DNA of 64,000 bases, from the NCBI RefSeq assembly GCF_030689305.1, contig NZ_JAUYVM010000011.1, positions 154,731 through 218,730 of the forward strand, given 5' to 3'. Under the pieces are notes generated by a model. That model searched no databases. It saw only the letters and a list, made by a program, of their open reading frames with translations, and had not been told where the DNA came from. The stretch's first letter is position 1, and each line of letters starts with the position of its first letter. Below, one piece after another: positions 1-8,462 of this stretch. The stretch comes from Vibrio penaeicida (lineage in GTDB: Bacteria; Pseudomonadota; Gammaproteobacteria; Enterobacterales; Vibrionaceae). The position numbers were made by a program, and so were the translations under genes.

Positions 1-275
1 GTATCGACATCAATCAGGGAAATTACATTGAGCAGAACTCGGTAGACCGACTAAAATTTGGTATGTCTAAAGAACAGGTTCGCTTTGTTTTAGGTTCGCC
101 AATGCTTGTCGAAAACGGCTACCCAAATACGTGGTATTACATTTACCACCACACAAAAGGGCACAGCGACTCCATACAGAAAAACCTCTTTGTTCGTTTC
201 GATGACAACGAAAGATTGGTCAAAGTGGAAGGTGATTTCCCAGCCAGTGAAAACTTTTTCGAAGGTGTTTACTAA
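1..275 (+). CDS. bamE: Outer membrane assembly factor BamE, C-terminal part (5' end outside window)
   Basis: The open frame enters from the left edge and ends at a TAA at 273-275, leaving about 90 residues. The segment contains the SmpA/OmlA pattern 'GMSKEQVRFVLGSPM' followed by a tryptophan/tyrosine-rich strand (NTWYYIYHH) and a hydrophilic C-terminus, as in BamE. BamE is a small outer-membrane lipoprotein that supports the BamABCDE machine inserting beta-barrels. The signal peptide and lipobox lie upstream and cannot be checked here. It converges with rnfH-ratA, the usual arrangement in Vibrio. Identity is clear from the motif and neighbourhood. Confidence 0.9.
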   Translation, partial: IDINQGNYIEQNSVDRLKFGMSKEQVRFVLGSPMLVENGYPNTWYYIYHHTKGHSDSIQKNLFVRFDDNERLVKVEGDFPASENFFEGVY

Positions 276-390
276 CCCCATTTAAGTTCACCAGATATTG
301 AAAAGGCTCGCTAATTGCGAGCCTTTGCTGTTTTTGCGTTATATCTACTTTCGGTAATCAACCAATCTCATACCGTTCTTGTCTTAAGGT

Positions 391-711
391 TTATTTGGAC
401 TTTTCAGCTTCCGCTTGTTTCTTCGCTTGCTCTGCCCTTTTCCGACGAATCTCTTTGGGATCGGCTAATAGCGGTCGGTAGATTTCAATGCGATCTCTGT
501 CTAACACCGTAGAATTTAGCTTTATGTTGCGACTAAAAATACCCACTTTGTTTTTTGCGAGATCGATTTCAGGGTAAATCTCCAACACGCCAGATTGCTC
601 AATGATTTCTTGAACCGTCATTTCTGCCTCTACGGCTAAGGTTATCACTCGCTGCTCTTGCGGCAACGCATAAACCACTTCAACGTGAATCATGTTTGGT
701 ACTCTGCTCAT
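391..711 (-). CDS. rnfH: RnfH family ubiquitin-fold protein
   Basis: This 106-residue protein matches RnfH (UPF0125), a small beta-grasp protein. The diagnostic parts are 'VEVVYALP' near the N-terminus, 'DLAKNKVGIFSR' in the middle and 'DRIEIYRPLLADPKEIRRKRAEQ' spread over the end, followed by a charged Lys/Ala/Glu tail. Its biochemical role is not settled; the name comes from a link with the Rnf complex in other bacteria. The ATG overlaps the ratA stop as TAATG, so the two are probably translationally coupled. A second in-frame ATG six codons downstream is possible, but coupling favours the first. Confidence 0.9.
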   Translation of the reverse strand: MSRVPNMIHVEVVYALPQEQRVITLAVEAEMTVQEIIEQSGVLEIYPEIDLAKNKVGIFSRNIKLNSTVLDRDRIEIYRPLLADPKEIRRKRAEQAKKQAEAEKSK

Positions 712-1142
712 TACACATATACCTGCTTTGCACGTTGTGTAAACGCGTTCACCATATTACTAGTCAGCTCATTGAAAATCTTACCAAATGCCATTTCAAC
801 CAGTTTGCTAGTGAATTCAAATTCTAGTTTCAACTCAACCTTGCATGCTGTTTCATCCAGCGGAGTAAATTCCCAACCACCATGAAGCTGCTTAAAAGGA
901 CCATCCACCAGCTGCATCAAAATTTTTCGTCCAGCTTCTAACTGATTCGATGTTGTAAACGTTTTACTGATGCCTGCTTTCGACACATCCACAGATGCCA
1001 CCATGCTCGATTCAGAGTTTTCAATAATTCGAGAACCGGAGCAACCTGGCAAAAAGCTTGGGTAACTGGCTACATCATTTACAAGGCTATACATCTGCTC
1101 AGCGCTAAATGGCACTAGGGCGCTGCGGGTTACTTGCGGCAT
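711..1142 (-). CDS. ratA: RatA, START/Coq10-like protein
   Basis: This 143-residue protein begins 'MPQVTRSALVPFSAEQMYSL' and carries 'DVASYPSFLPGC' and a C-terminal 'FGKIFNELTSNMVNAFTQRA', the signature of the RatA/Coq10 subfamily of START-like lipid-binding folds. In E. coli RatA is described as a toxin blocking 70S assembly, while the wider family binds ubiquinone; which role holds here cannot be read from sequence. It is first in a two-gene unit with rnfH and divergent from smpB, the conserved proteobacterial order. Confidence 0.92.
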   Translation of the reverse strand: MPQVTRSALVPFSAEQMYSLVNDVASYPSFLPGCSGSRIIENSESSMVASVDVSKAGISKTFTTSNQLEAGRKILMQLVDGPFKQLHGGWEFTPLDETACKVELKLEFEFTSKLVEMAFGKIFNELTSNMVNAFTQRAKQVYV

Positions 1143-1216
1143 ATCGGATTCACTTAAACAAACATTGAAACGGGGAAAACGTTCTCTTATGTTACTTCAC
1201 GTAATCCTCCTATGAA

Positions 1217-1244
1217 AGTTTTCTAGAGCTAGCCCTAGAAAACT
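1217..1244. repeat. Perfect 10-bp inverted repeat between ratA and smpB
   Basis: The arms AGTTTTCTAG and CTAGAAAACT (1217-1226 and 1235-1244) surround an 8-nt loop AGCTAGCC. No T-run follows on either strand, so it does not look like an intrinsic terminator. It sits between two divergent genes and could be an operator or an mRNA leader hairpin. Confidence 0.5.
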
Positions 1245-1396
1245 CGCTGGCTTCTCATCGAATAAACGACAAAAACAAACGCGTTTGAATACATTATCCG
1301 CTTCATTTTCTTCATGAAGTATTCGTTTAAAAAGAAACACACAATGACGTATGCACCTAGCATCTTTAGGGGACTTGGGTATATAATGCCGTTCTT

Positions 1397-1882
1397 ATGG
1401 CAAAGAAAAATTCAAAACCAAAAGCAGGTAGCAATACCATTGCTCAAAACAAACGAGCTCGCCACGAATATTTCATCGACGACGAAATCGAAGCTGGCCT
1501 AGAACTTCAGGGATGGGAAGTCAAATCTCTGCGTCAAGGCAAAGCCAATATCGCCGAAAGCTATGTATATATCCGCGATGGTGAGGCATTTATTAGTGGA
1601 GTGACAATCACCCCGCTACAACAAGCATGTACTCATACCGTTGCAAACCCTACCCGCGTGCGTAAACTGCTGATGTCGCGTCGTGAGATCGACAACCTCT
1701 TTGGCAGAATAAACCGCGAAGGTATGACCTTAGTTGCCACCGCTATGTATTGGTCCCGTTCTTGGGTCAAAATGAAAGTGGGTGTCGCGAAGGGTAAAAA
1801 ACTGCACGATAAACGTACTGATATGAAAGAAAAAGATTGGGCTCGCGATAAAGCTCGCGTTATGAAGAGCAATTTGCGCTAA
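1397..1882 (+). CDS. smpB: SsrA-binding protein SmpB
   Basis: The 161 residues carry all SmpB hallmarks: 'NKRARHEYFIDDEIEAGL', 'GWEVKSLRQGKANIAESYV', 'PTRVRKLLMSRREI' and a basic tail 'KKLHDKRTDMKEKDWARDKARVM'. SmpB binds tmRNA and delivers it to stalled ribosomes for trans-translation. The gene lies directly ahead of ssrA, so protein and RNA partners are adjacent. A TATAAT box lies only nine bases ahead of the ATG (1382-1387). If it is used, the message would be nearly leaderless, since no Shine-Dalgarno sequence is visible there. Confidence 0.97.
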   Translation: MAKKNSKPKAGSNTIAQNKRARHEYFIDDEIEAGLELQGWEVKSLRQGKANIAESYVYIRDGEAFISGVTITPLQQACTHTVANPTRVRKLLMSRREIDNLFGRINREGMTLVATAMYWSRSWVKMKVGVAKGKKLHDKRTDMKEKDWARDKARVMKSNLR

Positions 1883-1950
1883 TCTTGACCACTTGAGTTG
1901 CGCAGTGCTAGACAGCCTAAGGTTTTCTGGTACTATGCAACCTACACTTT

Positions 1951-2317
1951 GGGGCTGATTCAGGATTCGACGGGAATACTGCAGTCTGAGGTGCATGCCG
2001 TGGGGCGGTTGGCCACGTAAAAAGCCGCAAAAAAATAGTCGCAAACGACGAAAACTACGCACTAGCAGCTTAATAACCTGCTCAGAGCCTCTTTGCCCTA
2101 GCTTCCGCTTGTAAGACGGGGAATTACAAAGAGTCAAACCCAAACTAGCTAGCGTGGCTTCTCCCGCCTGAGAGGAAAAGCGCGAATTCTAATTCAGGAT
2201 AGTCATTTACTAGCGTGTCGGTTCGCAGGTGGATGGTGAATTTAAAGATCGACTAAGCATGTAGTACCAATGATGAATGATTTTCGGACGCGGGTTCAAC
2301 TCCCGCCAGCTCCACCA
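1951..2317 (+). ncRNA. ssrA: Transfer-messenger RNA (tmRNA)
   Basis: The 5' end GGGGCTGATTCAGGATTCGA and the 3' end reading GGTTCAACTCCCGCCAGC plus TCCACCA form the tRNA-Ala-like half with an encoded CCA. The tag frame starts at 2041 with GCA and reads ANDENYALAA before tandem TAA stops (2071-2076), the tag expected in Vibrio. The RNA rescues stalled ribosomes together with SmpB. Its 3' end is a known integration site for islands, but no integrase or duplicated end was seen downstream in this window. Confidence 0.97.
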
Positions 2318-2326
2318 AACGTTTGG

Positions 2327-2361
2327 AAAGCCCGCTAGCTCCTAGAGTTAGCGGGCTTTTT
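2327..2361 (+). terminator. Intrinsic terminator of ssrA
   Basis: The stem AAAGCCCGCTA / TAGCGGGCTTT is followed by a short T-run and starts ten bases after the tmRNA CCA end. Confidence 0.85.
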
Positions 2362-2404
2362 GTATTTGGTCTCTCAAGTATTTGAATATTGGTACCAATC
2401 AAAA

Positions 2405-2450
2405 TATCCCCACATGAGGATATTACTTCATCTATACCCTTGTGGGGATA
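2405..2450. repeat. 10-bp inverted repeat downstream of ssrA
   Basis: TATCCCCACA (2405-2414) and TGTGGGGATA (2441-2450) are perfect reverse complements 26 bases apart. They lie in the 160-base gap between the ssrA terminator and the convergent SWIM locus. The function is unknown. Confidence 0.45.
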
Positions 2451-2521
2451 AAGAGATCATTCTCTCAACCGCCGTACCACTACAAAAAAGTGATTTTCTG
2501 AACACTTGAAAGGTCGTCAAG

Positions 2522-3643
2522 CTACAAATACGCACCATAATGTTGCTGGAATAGCTTGAGCATATTGCGCTTGCGTTTATAGGTATTTGCTAGTGACGAT
2601 ACCTTGGCATAGAAAGCCGACAATGTTTCTGGGTGCGGTTTAAGCAAGGATTCAACGTGATTGAGTAAGCGAATGGCGGCGGCGTACCCGTCGTTATTGG
2701 TCTGTTCAATCTGAACTACCACAGCACGCAAGTAGTAACTCAATGTTTGGGTTGGCATGTCGTCGACTATGCTGTCAGCCAGTTTCAATAACACATCCGA
2801 TGAAACTCGGCGCGTTGCCACCCAATCGCACGCTTTGTGCCATTCCTCTTGCTCCATATAGAACTCTAACAAGTCGTCGAGCCCTTTAAACACCACTCTT
2901 CCTCCTTGAGAGGCTGGGTAGGCCGCTTTTAGGGTTTGCTCTACCCGAGCGAGAAAGCCAGAATCCTCTATGGCGTAATTTTTTTTGAACAGAGCCAGTT
3001 GCTGGTAGCGCGAGAACGCAGCACTCTGCTCGAATAGGCGGTTTCCTAATGCCCACGCGGAGGCGATTTCCCCTTGTTCGATATAAAGCTTGAATTGCAT
3101 TTGATGACACGCTTCTTGCTCATAATTCGTGGCTATGTTCTTTGCTTTGGCTAACCAAAACTCGCCTTCTAATGGTTCTTTATGCTCTATAAAGGTATCC
3201 ACTATTTCAAGGTAATCGCGGCATGTTCGCGCTATTTTTTGTTTAATTTCCACCACTTCTCGCCAATCGAACGATTGTTCGATTAATGGCTTGGCATAAC
3301 GTCTAAGGTTCCATGCCTCGTCATCTGTCTTTGATGCTTTCTCTATGGCTTCGCGGCACAAATCCAAAAAATGAGTATTGTGCTGCCAAACGCTTTTGAA
3401 GTGCTCTTCTATGCTAGGGAACACATCAAATTCGTAACTCGTTAAACGTTCAAACATCCATTGCGCTTTGTCTTGTTCGCTCCAATTGAGTTCGGAGAAT
3501 ATACGAGACATGTGTGAGTTGATAAGCGCTTCGATTCCAAAGCGGTCGCCATTCGAATCGTCGATGTGTCCGAGCACACTATTTAGCCGTTCCACGAGGT
3601 AAGAAATCAACTTCCATTGTTGCTCTGCGTTTAACGTTTGCAT
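2522..3643 (-). CDS. SWIM zinc-finger family protein, C-terminal portion in a separate frame
   Basis: This 373-residue, helix-rich protein has no motif of its own that I recognise. It resembles the C-terminal half of SWIM zinc-finger family proteins: a run of helical repeats after a 'VDDSDG'-like segment (here 'IDDSNGDRFGIEAL'). It starts inside the end of the upstream SWIM-domain frame, overlapping it by 13 bases (ATG at 3641-3643, upstream stop at 3631-3633). Either the two are a coupled pair or, more likely, one ancestral gene has lost a base near the junction. A -1 slip would join the frames. The DNA- or protein-binding role is unknown. Confidence 0.7.
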   Translation of the reverse strand: MQTLNAEQQWKLISYLVERLNSVLGHIDDSNGDRFGIEALINSHMSRIFSELNWSEQDKAQWMFERLTSYEFDVFPSIEEHFKSVWQHNTHFLDLCREAIEKASKTDDEAWNLRRYAKPLIEQSFDWREVVEIKQKIARTCRDYLEIVDTFIEHKEPLEGEFWLAKAKNIATNYEQEACHQMQFKLYIEQGEIASAWALGNRLFEQSAAFSRYQQLALFKKNYAIEDSGFLARVEQTLKAAYPASQGGRVVFKGLDDLLEFYMEQEEWHKACDWVATRRVSSDVLLKLADSIVDDMPTQTLSYYLRAVVVQIEQTNNDGYAAAIRLLNHVESLLKPHPETLSAFYAKVSSLANTYKRKRNMLKLFQQHYGAYL

Positions 3644-4197
3644 GGAATCGACAATGATTCTTCAGCCGCCATGAAATAGCCACTGCTCGCTCGCCAATCC
3701 CATATTTGCTCGCGAGGCAATGCTTGAGTGATCCGCTTTTTTAACTCGCCATAACTGGCTGGGCTCTGGTGGAGGCTGATTCTCGTCAGCAATGTTTGCC
3801 ACGCCCTTTCGTCTTCTTCAAGATAATCGAGCAATTGTTCTAATACCGCTTCCTCACCCAAGCTTTGAAGGTGCGCTTTTATTAAGGAGCGTTCACTCAC
3901 GGCGCTCTGTGCTTCTTCATGATCTTGCAGGCTAATGGCGAGAGCAACCGCGTGTTTGCATAACCTTTGATATTGCGCCGCTGGGCAATCGCAACCTGCC
4001 CAAATCGAATCACTCACATCGAGGCTTACGTGATAATCGTACGTGCCTTTCACCATCGCACTTGCCTTATCGCCAGTCACCTTGATTTTGCGTACTGCTC
4101 CCTTTTGCGACAACTTTATGCCCTTCTGCAATGTGCTGGTTTCACACAGGGGAATCAGGTCAGACAGTTCAATTGAGTTGGCGATTTTTCTGTTCAT
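3631..4197 (-). CDS. SWIM zinc-finger domain protein, N-terminal portion
   Basis: The 188-residue product contains the SWIM zinc-binding pattern 'CDCPAAQYQRLCKHAVAL' (CxC...CxH), preceded by a beta-rich segment 'GAVRKIKVTGDKASAMVKGT' that is usual in this family. SWIM domains bind DNA or proteins. I prefer the ATG at 4197 over the upstream TTG because a GGAA stands at good distance. The frame ends 'SLSIPCKR' just where full-length relatives would continue into the helical half encoded by the overlapping frame downstream. The product is therefore probably a truncated half of a roughly 560-residue protein. Confidence 0.75.
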   Translation of the reverse strand: MNRKIANSIELSDLIPLCETSTLQKGIKLSQKGAVRKIKVTGDKASAMVKGTYDYHVSLDVSDSIWAGCDCPAAQYQRLCKHAVALAISLQDHEEAQSAVSERSLIKAHLQSLGEEAVLEQLLDYLEEDERAWQTLLTRISLHQSPASYGELKKRITQALPREQIWDWRASSGYFMAAEESLSIPCKR

Positions 4198-4410
4198 AGA
4201 GTTCCGATACTCCAACGGGAAACGAGTTGTTCTACATTATGCGAGTTCTATGGGAGGAACACGGTAGTAGGTTATTAAAGAATTTTAAGCGTTTGATGTG
4301 AAAGGTGGGTTCACAACAAACCATAGGCTTATCCTCAATGATGTCAGTACTTACGCAGTATACTATCTAGCCTTCTACCAGTAATCACTCATTAGTAATC
4401 ACTCACGAAC

Positions 4411-4464
4411 ACTTTGATGCGCATACAAAGTTAATCACTACACTTTTATGCGCGTAAAAATGTA
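4411..4464 (+). promoter_or_regulatory. Tandem palindromic operators ahead of a small decayed gene
   Basis: Two related imperfect palindromes lie side by side. ACTTTGATGC / GCATACAAAGT spans 4411-4431. TACACTTTTATGC / GCGTAAAAATGTA spans 4439-4464 with 11 of 13 positions paired. Both share an ATGCGC core. A TATAAT box (4488-4493) follows, then an AAGGTG ribosome site at 4528-4533. This is the layout of an autorepressed small operon, such as a toxin-antitoxin or phage-type regulator. Confidence 0.5.
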
Positions 4465-4538
4465 AATTACTGCATTTAATCGCACACTATAATGTAATAC
4501 AAAGGTAGTCAGATTAGAGCTTTGAATAAGGTGACTCG

Positions 4539-4740
4539 ATGAAACGTTCTTGCTACCAAAATTGCTGGGAAGCGCACCCGAGTGAAATCGCTGCAATCCT
4601 ATATTGAGAAGTGCAGCCCCCACAAAACCATTAAGCTTACTGGTACTCAAGGTTCTCCTGCAGCTGAAAGAGTACACATCGTTCTGCCTTTGTACTATAC
4701 GGAATATTTACCTGAATATATGAGGGGTACTGAAGAATGA
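4539..4740 (+). pseudogene. Frameshifted small gene of about 66 codons behind palindromic operators
   Basis: An ATG at 4539 with a good ribosome site opens only 22 codons. The adjacent frame is open from 4543 to a TGA at 4738-4740 without a start of its own. Removing one A from the AAA codon after the ATG would join them into a 66-residue basic protein with 'LATKIAGKRTRVKSLQSYIE' at its start and 'EYLPEYMRGTEE' at its end. I do not recognise the family. The operator-promoter-SD arrangement upstream suggests it was once an autoregulated antitoxin or regulator. It could also be a real short peptide gene, but the long open second frame argues for decay. Confidence 0.4.
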
Positions 4741-4778
4741 ACTTACTGGTGATATTTTTTGACGAGTTATTACGGTTA

Positions 4779-4811
4779 CAAAAAATAGAGCCAACATGAT
4801 GTTGGCTCTAT
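4779..4811 (-). terminator. Terminator of the Ig-repeat lipoprotein gene
   Basis: On the minus strand the stem ATAGAGCCAAC / GTTGGCTCTAT is followed directly by a T-run, 19 bases after the stop of the lipoprotein gene. Confidence 0.85.
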
Positions 4812-4829
4812 AGCTATTTGATTAAAAAG

Positions 4830-7800
4830 TTAAGGGTTACAAGTCAGCATGAACGTACCTATGCTGCTGTTATCGACTTCAACAGTAATTGGTGCAGTAA
4901 AGCCCGTTAAGTTACATGTCACGTTTAACACATAAGACCCATCACCATTATCCGTAGTTGTTGCAGAGGCGAACACTGAGCTGGCTGCCGCAATCGCAAC
5001 CGTGTGCCCACCGTGCCCTACATCGCTGCCATCAGACTGCTTCAGCACAACCGATATTTGACCTGAACCTCCATTCGGTATGGTGACGTTAGAGGTCATT
5101 TCCACATTCCCTACATCGACTTGAGTAAAGGCAACACTCACGGTATTCGTTAAGTTATTACCCCCTACGTTTGCGGTAATGACGTAATCAGTCGCTGTTG
5201 AACTGTTAATAGTGGCGGTGTAAGTACCATCTCCATTATCCACTACACTTTCAGTGATTCCAGAAGGTGAAGACGAGAGAGCTAACGTACCACCACTTTG
5301 ACCGTAATCTGAACCATCTGCCTTTTTCAACGTCACCGTTAACTGCAAAGTATTGCCCAGTTTGGTCGCAGCACTGTTTGCTGTAATGGTCGACTGCGCC
5401 AAATCGGGTCCTGTGGAGTTAAAGGTCACGGACTGTGCAGCTGCCAAATCGGTGCTATCCAGCTTTGGCGTGATTGTTACTGTACCTGCAGTTGTCGATG
5501 TAAATGCTTCAGTATAAACCCCGCCACCTTGATGCGTTGCGCCAGAACCATTCGCTGTGCCTGTAGTAGCAAAGCTCACGGTTCCGCTCGCTGGAACAAA
5601 AGCTTGCCCTGCGTAATCCTTTAATGTAACCGTTGCAGTAACGGTGCTTGTGCCATCTGCATCCACACTGTCAGTGCTTAGTGCAAGGGTTGTTTGGCTA
5701 ACATCTAACGCTGCTGTAAAGGTAACGGTTTGAGCAGAGCTTAGGTCAGTGCTGTCCAATCGAGGTGTTATCGTGACGGAGCCAGCGCTCGTTGACGTTA
5801 AAGTCACAACATACACACCATCACCTTGTGCTGTTACGGCTGAAGACGTCACGCTTCCGGTCGTCGCAAAACTCACCGTTCCGCTTGCCGGTACAAAAGC
5901 CTGCCCTTCAAAATCTTTTAGAGTTACCGTGGCAGTCACTTCATCCGTTCCATTTGCACTCACGCTGTTAGTGCTTAATGTATAAACCGTTTGGCTCACA
6001 TCGATAGCTTGTACGAAATTAATCGAGGTCGTGTCTGTAATCGCATTACCGTCAATGCTTCCAGATATCACGATATTACTTGCAACCGATGAAGATACAT
6101 CTGCTGTATACGTACCGTCACCATTGGATTGAATATTTTCAATCGTCACTCCATTTGAAGGAGAAGCACTGATAGTTAGAGTTCCGGTGTTACTTCCTCG
6201 TGAATTCCCATATTGGTCTTTTTCTTGAACCGTAATGGTGACTTTTTCTGTGCCATTAGCGCTTGCCGATGTCGCAGAACCAGACAATTCTGTCTGTGCA
6301 TAATCTACGGGCTCGTCAGTTGTACAGAAGGAATCGGTGCTTCTAAGCTTCATATCCACTGTCGCCGTTTGCGAGCTACTACCGACAAACGGAGTAGATA
6401 AGCGACCGTAGTACCATCGGTTATTTTCTCTTAGATAAGCACTCGCATAGTAGTTTACCCCTTCAACAACCTTATCTAGCGTCGCATTACCACTATCATT
6501 GCTGTTACCACTCATATACTGCGAATAGCTTTCATCGTATGCCCAATAGCGGCTTAGAGGGGCGGGTTTCTGTTTGATAACCGTTTGATTGCTGTCCAAA
6601 CAGACGAGTCGTGTATGCAAAGTTTGATTCACTGTCGGGCAAAGTGATAGGTCATTAATTTGAAGTGAGGTGAGCGAATCAGACGCTGTAAACTCTAATC
6701 TACCTCGAGTATTGCTGCCGTAGTAGTACAACTTATATTGTGCGTTTTCAGTTAAATTCTGCAAATCTAACTCGCCATTCGTTACCTGTCCGCGCTGAAT
6801 ATATGAGTAGCCTTCATACAAATAGTAACGCCCACTGTTTGCGCTTGCTGTCTTGGTTGTGTCCGTCGGGCAAACCAGCGCCACACTTGGCTTGAGGTTT
6901 ATTCTTGGGGGGTTCTTGATGTTTAAGTGCGCAGTGAATGACTTGGATGCATCGTTCGTTTTACCAAAGCAGAAATCGTCGAGCTTAACGCCTTTTTCTC
7001 CACTTCCAACTGCGATACTTTGCCCATCCACTTCTATGGATGCCAAAAGACTGTTTCCGCTGCTGTCCAACAAATCGAAGGTACCAGCAAAGGCAGGGAC
7101 TCTCTGAATATTCAGTTTGTCTAAATCATTTCCCCATCCTGATGGTTTGTAGGCCCAACCGCCATCCTTACGAGCATAAGACAGACGCAACCTCTGATTA
7201 TTGGGTTGTCCGTCTTTGTCTAAAACATCGACATCGAGCTTACATCTGTTTGTTCCATACCAATCAAGGTTGTAATAAGACAAGTGCGTTATCTTTTTCA
7301 CCACACTAAATGTATTGGCGTTTTCAGCTGTAATCAGCGCTTCACCTTCATAAGACCATTTAGCTGTATTTTCGTTGTAGCTCCATAGTGGGATGGATCC
7401 ATCTTCCAGCTTTAGAGGTTGGGATGTGTTCGGATGAACCGTACTTTTCGGCACTTCAAAGTTTAGGCTTATTCCGTCCCCACCAAACTGAGAAACTTGA
7501 TTTCCTAAGCTGTCTTTGATTTCGATGGCGACAAACCCTGCACTGATAAAGCTGAATTCAGAATCGTTATTTAAATCTGACGGTGTCGCCCCTTCAAGAC
7601 CACTAACCTCGAGCCCACCTGGGAAAGCAAATAAAGGGTTGTTCGTGCTATTCGAAAGATTTTTAGGATCGGCAGAGACCAGAACAGCAGATGCTTTTAC
7701 TGCTCCAGTCGGTTCAAATGGATTCCCATTACTATCAAAAAACTCCGTGTTTGCGGGAATATCAATTGAAATTTGTGCATTATCAAGAATTTGACCAGAC

Positions 7801-8462
7801 AAACTGGATGTTGGTTTTATAGGCGTATTGATCACAACTTGCTGAGTGACTACATTTCCGCTTAGTAACACGGTTTCTTCAGCAAACGAACCTGCGAAGT
7901 CAGAAGAAATCGATTTAGGAAGGACTTCTACTCGGTTTTGTAGGGAAGTATCTGAAGACAAAAGATCGTACGTTGCCGCATTGGAGAAAAAACCATCACC
8001 CGAAACGACAATGCTCAAAGTGGCAGATGAATTGTGTTCTTTCTTTAAATTATCGGATTTTAACGTTAGGGGTAAAAAGCCTGAAGATGGAATTTTTATA
8101 TCACCAGAAACAAAGCTAGCGCCATCCTTATAACCAGCGACAACTATCCCGTCAGAATCGATAATTGAAATATCTACATTGGCATCTTGTCCTTCCATCT
8201 GGAATTGTGCACTGACATCTAGCCCACCTACAGAATCTTGGTTTGCACCATTGTTCACAACAAGATGAACAGGCAGACCACTGGTTATTGGCAAGCTGGT
8301 TTGAACAGGGGTAGAAACATTCGACTCACCACCGGCTGTTGAACTTGCATCATCATCGAAGATGCACCCTGTTAGCAGCACTGTACTTCCCAAACACGCT
8401 ATAGCCAAACGAGAGCGCTTAAACCTTCCCTTTCTATGCAATCTATTTATTTTGTTATCCAT
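4830..8462 (-). CDS. Large outer-membrane lipoprotein with invasin-type Ig-like repeats
   Basis: The product is about 1210 residues. A positively charged N-terminus leads to a hydrophobic stretch and the lipobox 'LLTGC', with Ile at +2, so export and outer-membrane anchoring are likely. The C-terminal 480 residues hold about five Ig-like repeats of roughly 95 residues with 'SANGTDEVTATVTLKD' and 'GDGTYTA' motifs, as in Big_1/invasin domain 3. Two adjacent repeats are nearly identical and share 'AFVPASGTVSFATTG'. The middle third is beta-rich and unassigned. I chose the ATG at 8462, which has GAGG upstream, over the one four codons earlier. The likely role is surface adhesion or a structural exoprotein, inferred from the repeats only. 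Confidence 0.8.
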   Translation of the reverse strand: MDNKINRLHRKGRFKRSRLAIACLGSTVLLTGCIFDDDASSTAGGESNVSTPVQTSLPITSGLPVHLVVNNGANQDSVGGLDVSAQFQMEGQDANVDISIIDSDGIVVAGYKDGASFVSGDIKIPSSGFLPLTLKSDNLKKEHNSSATLSIVVSGDGFFSNAATYDLLSSDTSLQNRVEVLPKSISSDFAGSFAEETVLLSGNVVTQQVVINTPIKPTSSLSGQILDNAQISIDIPANTEFFDSNGNPFEPTGAVKASAVLVSADPKNLSNSTNNPLFAFPGGLEVSGLEGATPSDLNNDSEFSFISAGFVAIEIKDSLGNQVSQFGGDGISLNFEVPKSTVHPNTSQPLKLEDGSIPLWSYNENTAKWSYEGEALITAENANTFSVVKKITHLSYYNLDWYGTNRCKLDVDVLDKDGQPNNQRLRLSYARKDGGWAYKPSGWGNDLDKLNIQRVPAFAGTFDLLDSSGNSLLASIEVDGQSIAVGSGEKGVKLDDFCFGKTNDASKSFTAHLNIKNPPRINLKPSVALVCPTDTTKTASANSGRYYLYEGYSYIQRGQVTNGELDLQNLTENAQYKLYYYGSNTRGRLEFTASDSLTSLQINDLSLCPTVNQTLHTRLVCLDSNQTVIKQKPAPLSRYWAYDESYSQYMSGNSNDSGNATLDKVVEGVNYYASAYLRENNRWYYGRLSTPFVGSSSQTATVDMKLRSTDSFCTTDEPVDYAQTELSGSATSASANGTEKVTITVQEKDQYGNSRGSNTGTLTISASPSNGVTIENIQSNGDGTYTADVSSSVASNIVISGSIDGNAITDTTSINFVQAIDVSQTVYTLSTNSVSANGTDEVTATVTLKDFEGQAFVPASGTVSFATTGSVTSSAVTAQGDGVYVVTLTSTSAGSVTITPRLDSTDLSSAQTVTFTAALDVSQTTLALSTDSVDADGTSTVTATVTLKDYAGQAFVPASGTVSFATTGTANGSGATHQGGGVYTEAFTSTTAGTVTITPKLDSTDLAAAQSVTFNSTGPDLAQSTITANSAATKLGNTLQLTVTLKKADGSDYGQSGGTLALSSSPSGITESVVDNGDGTYTATINSSTATDYVITANVGGNNLTNTVSVAFTQVDVGNVEMTSNVTIPNGGSGQISVVLKQSDGSDVGHGGHTVAIAAASSVFASATTTDNGDGSYVLNVTCNLTGFTAPITVEVDNSSIGTFMLTCNP

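Noticed and set aside
1730..2143. 137-codon minus-strand frame across smpB and tmRNA
   Set aside because: It lies fully antisense to smpB and to the structured tmRNA, has no ribosome site and resembles no protein.
4438..4677. 79-codon minus-strand frame opposite the small decayed gene
   Set aside because: Its composition is that of an antisense shadow (many Ser/Leu/Phe), it would start without a ribosome site, and the promoter-like elements all point to the plus strand.
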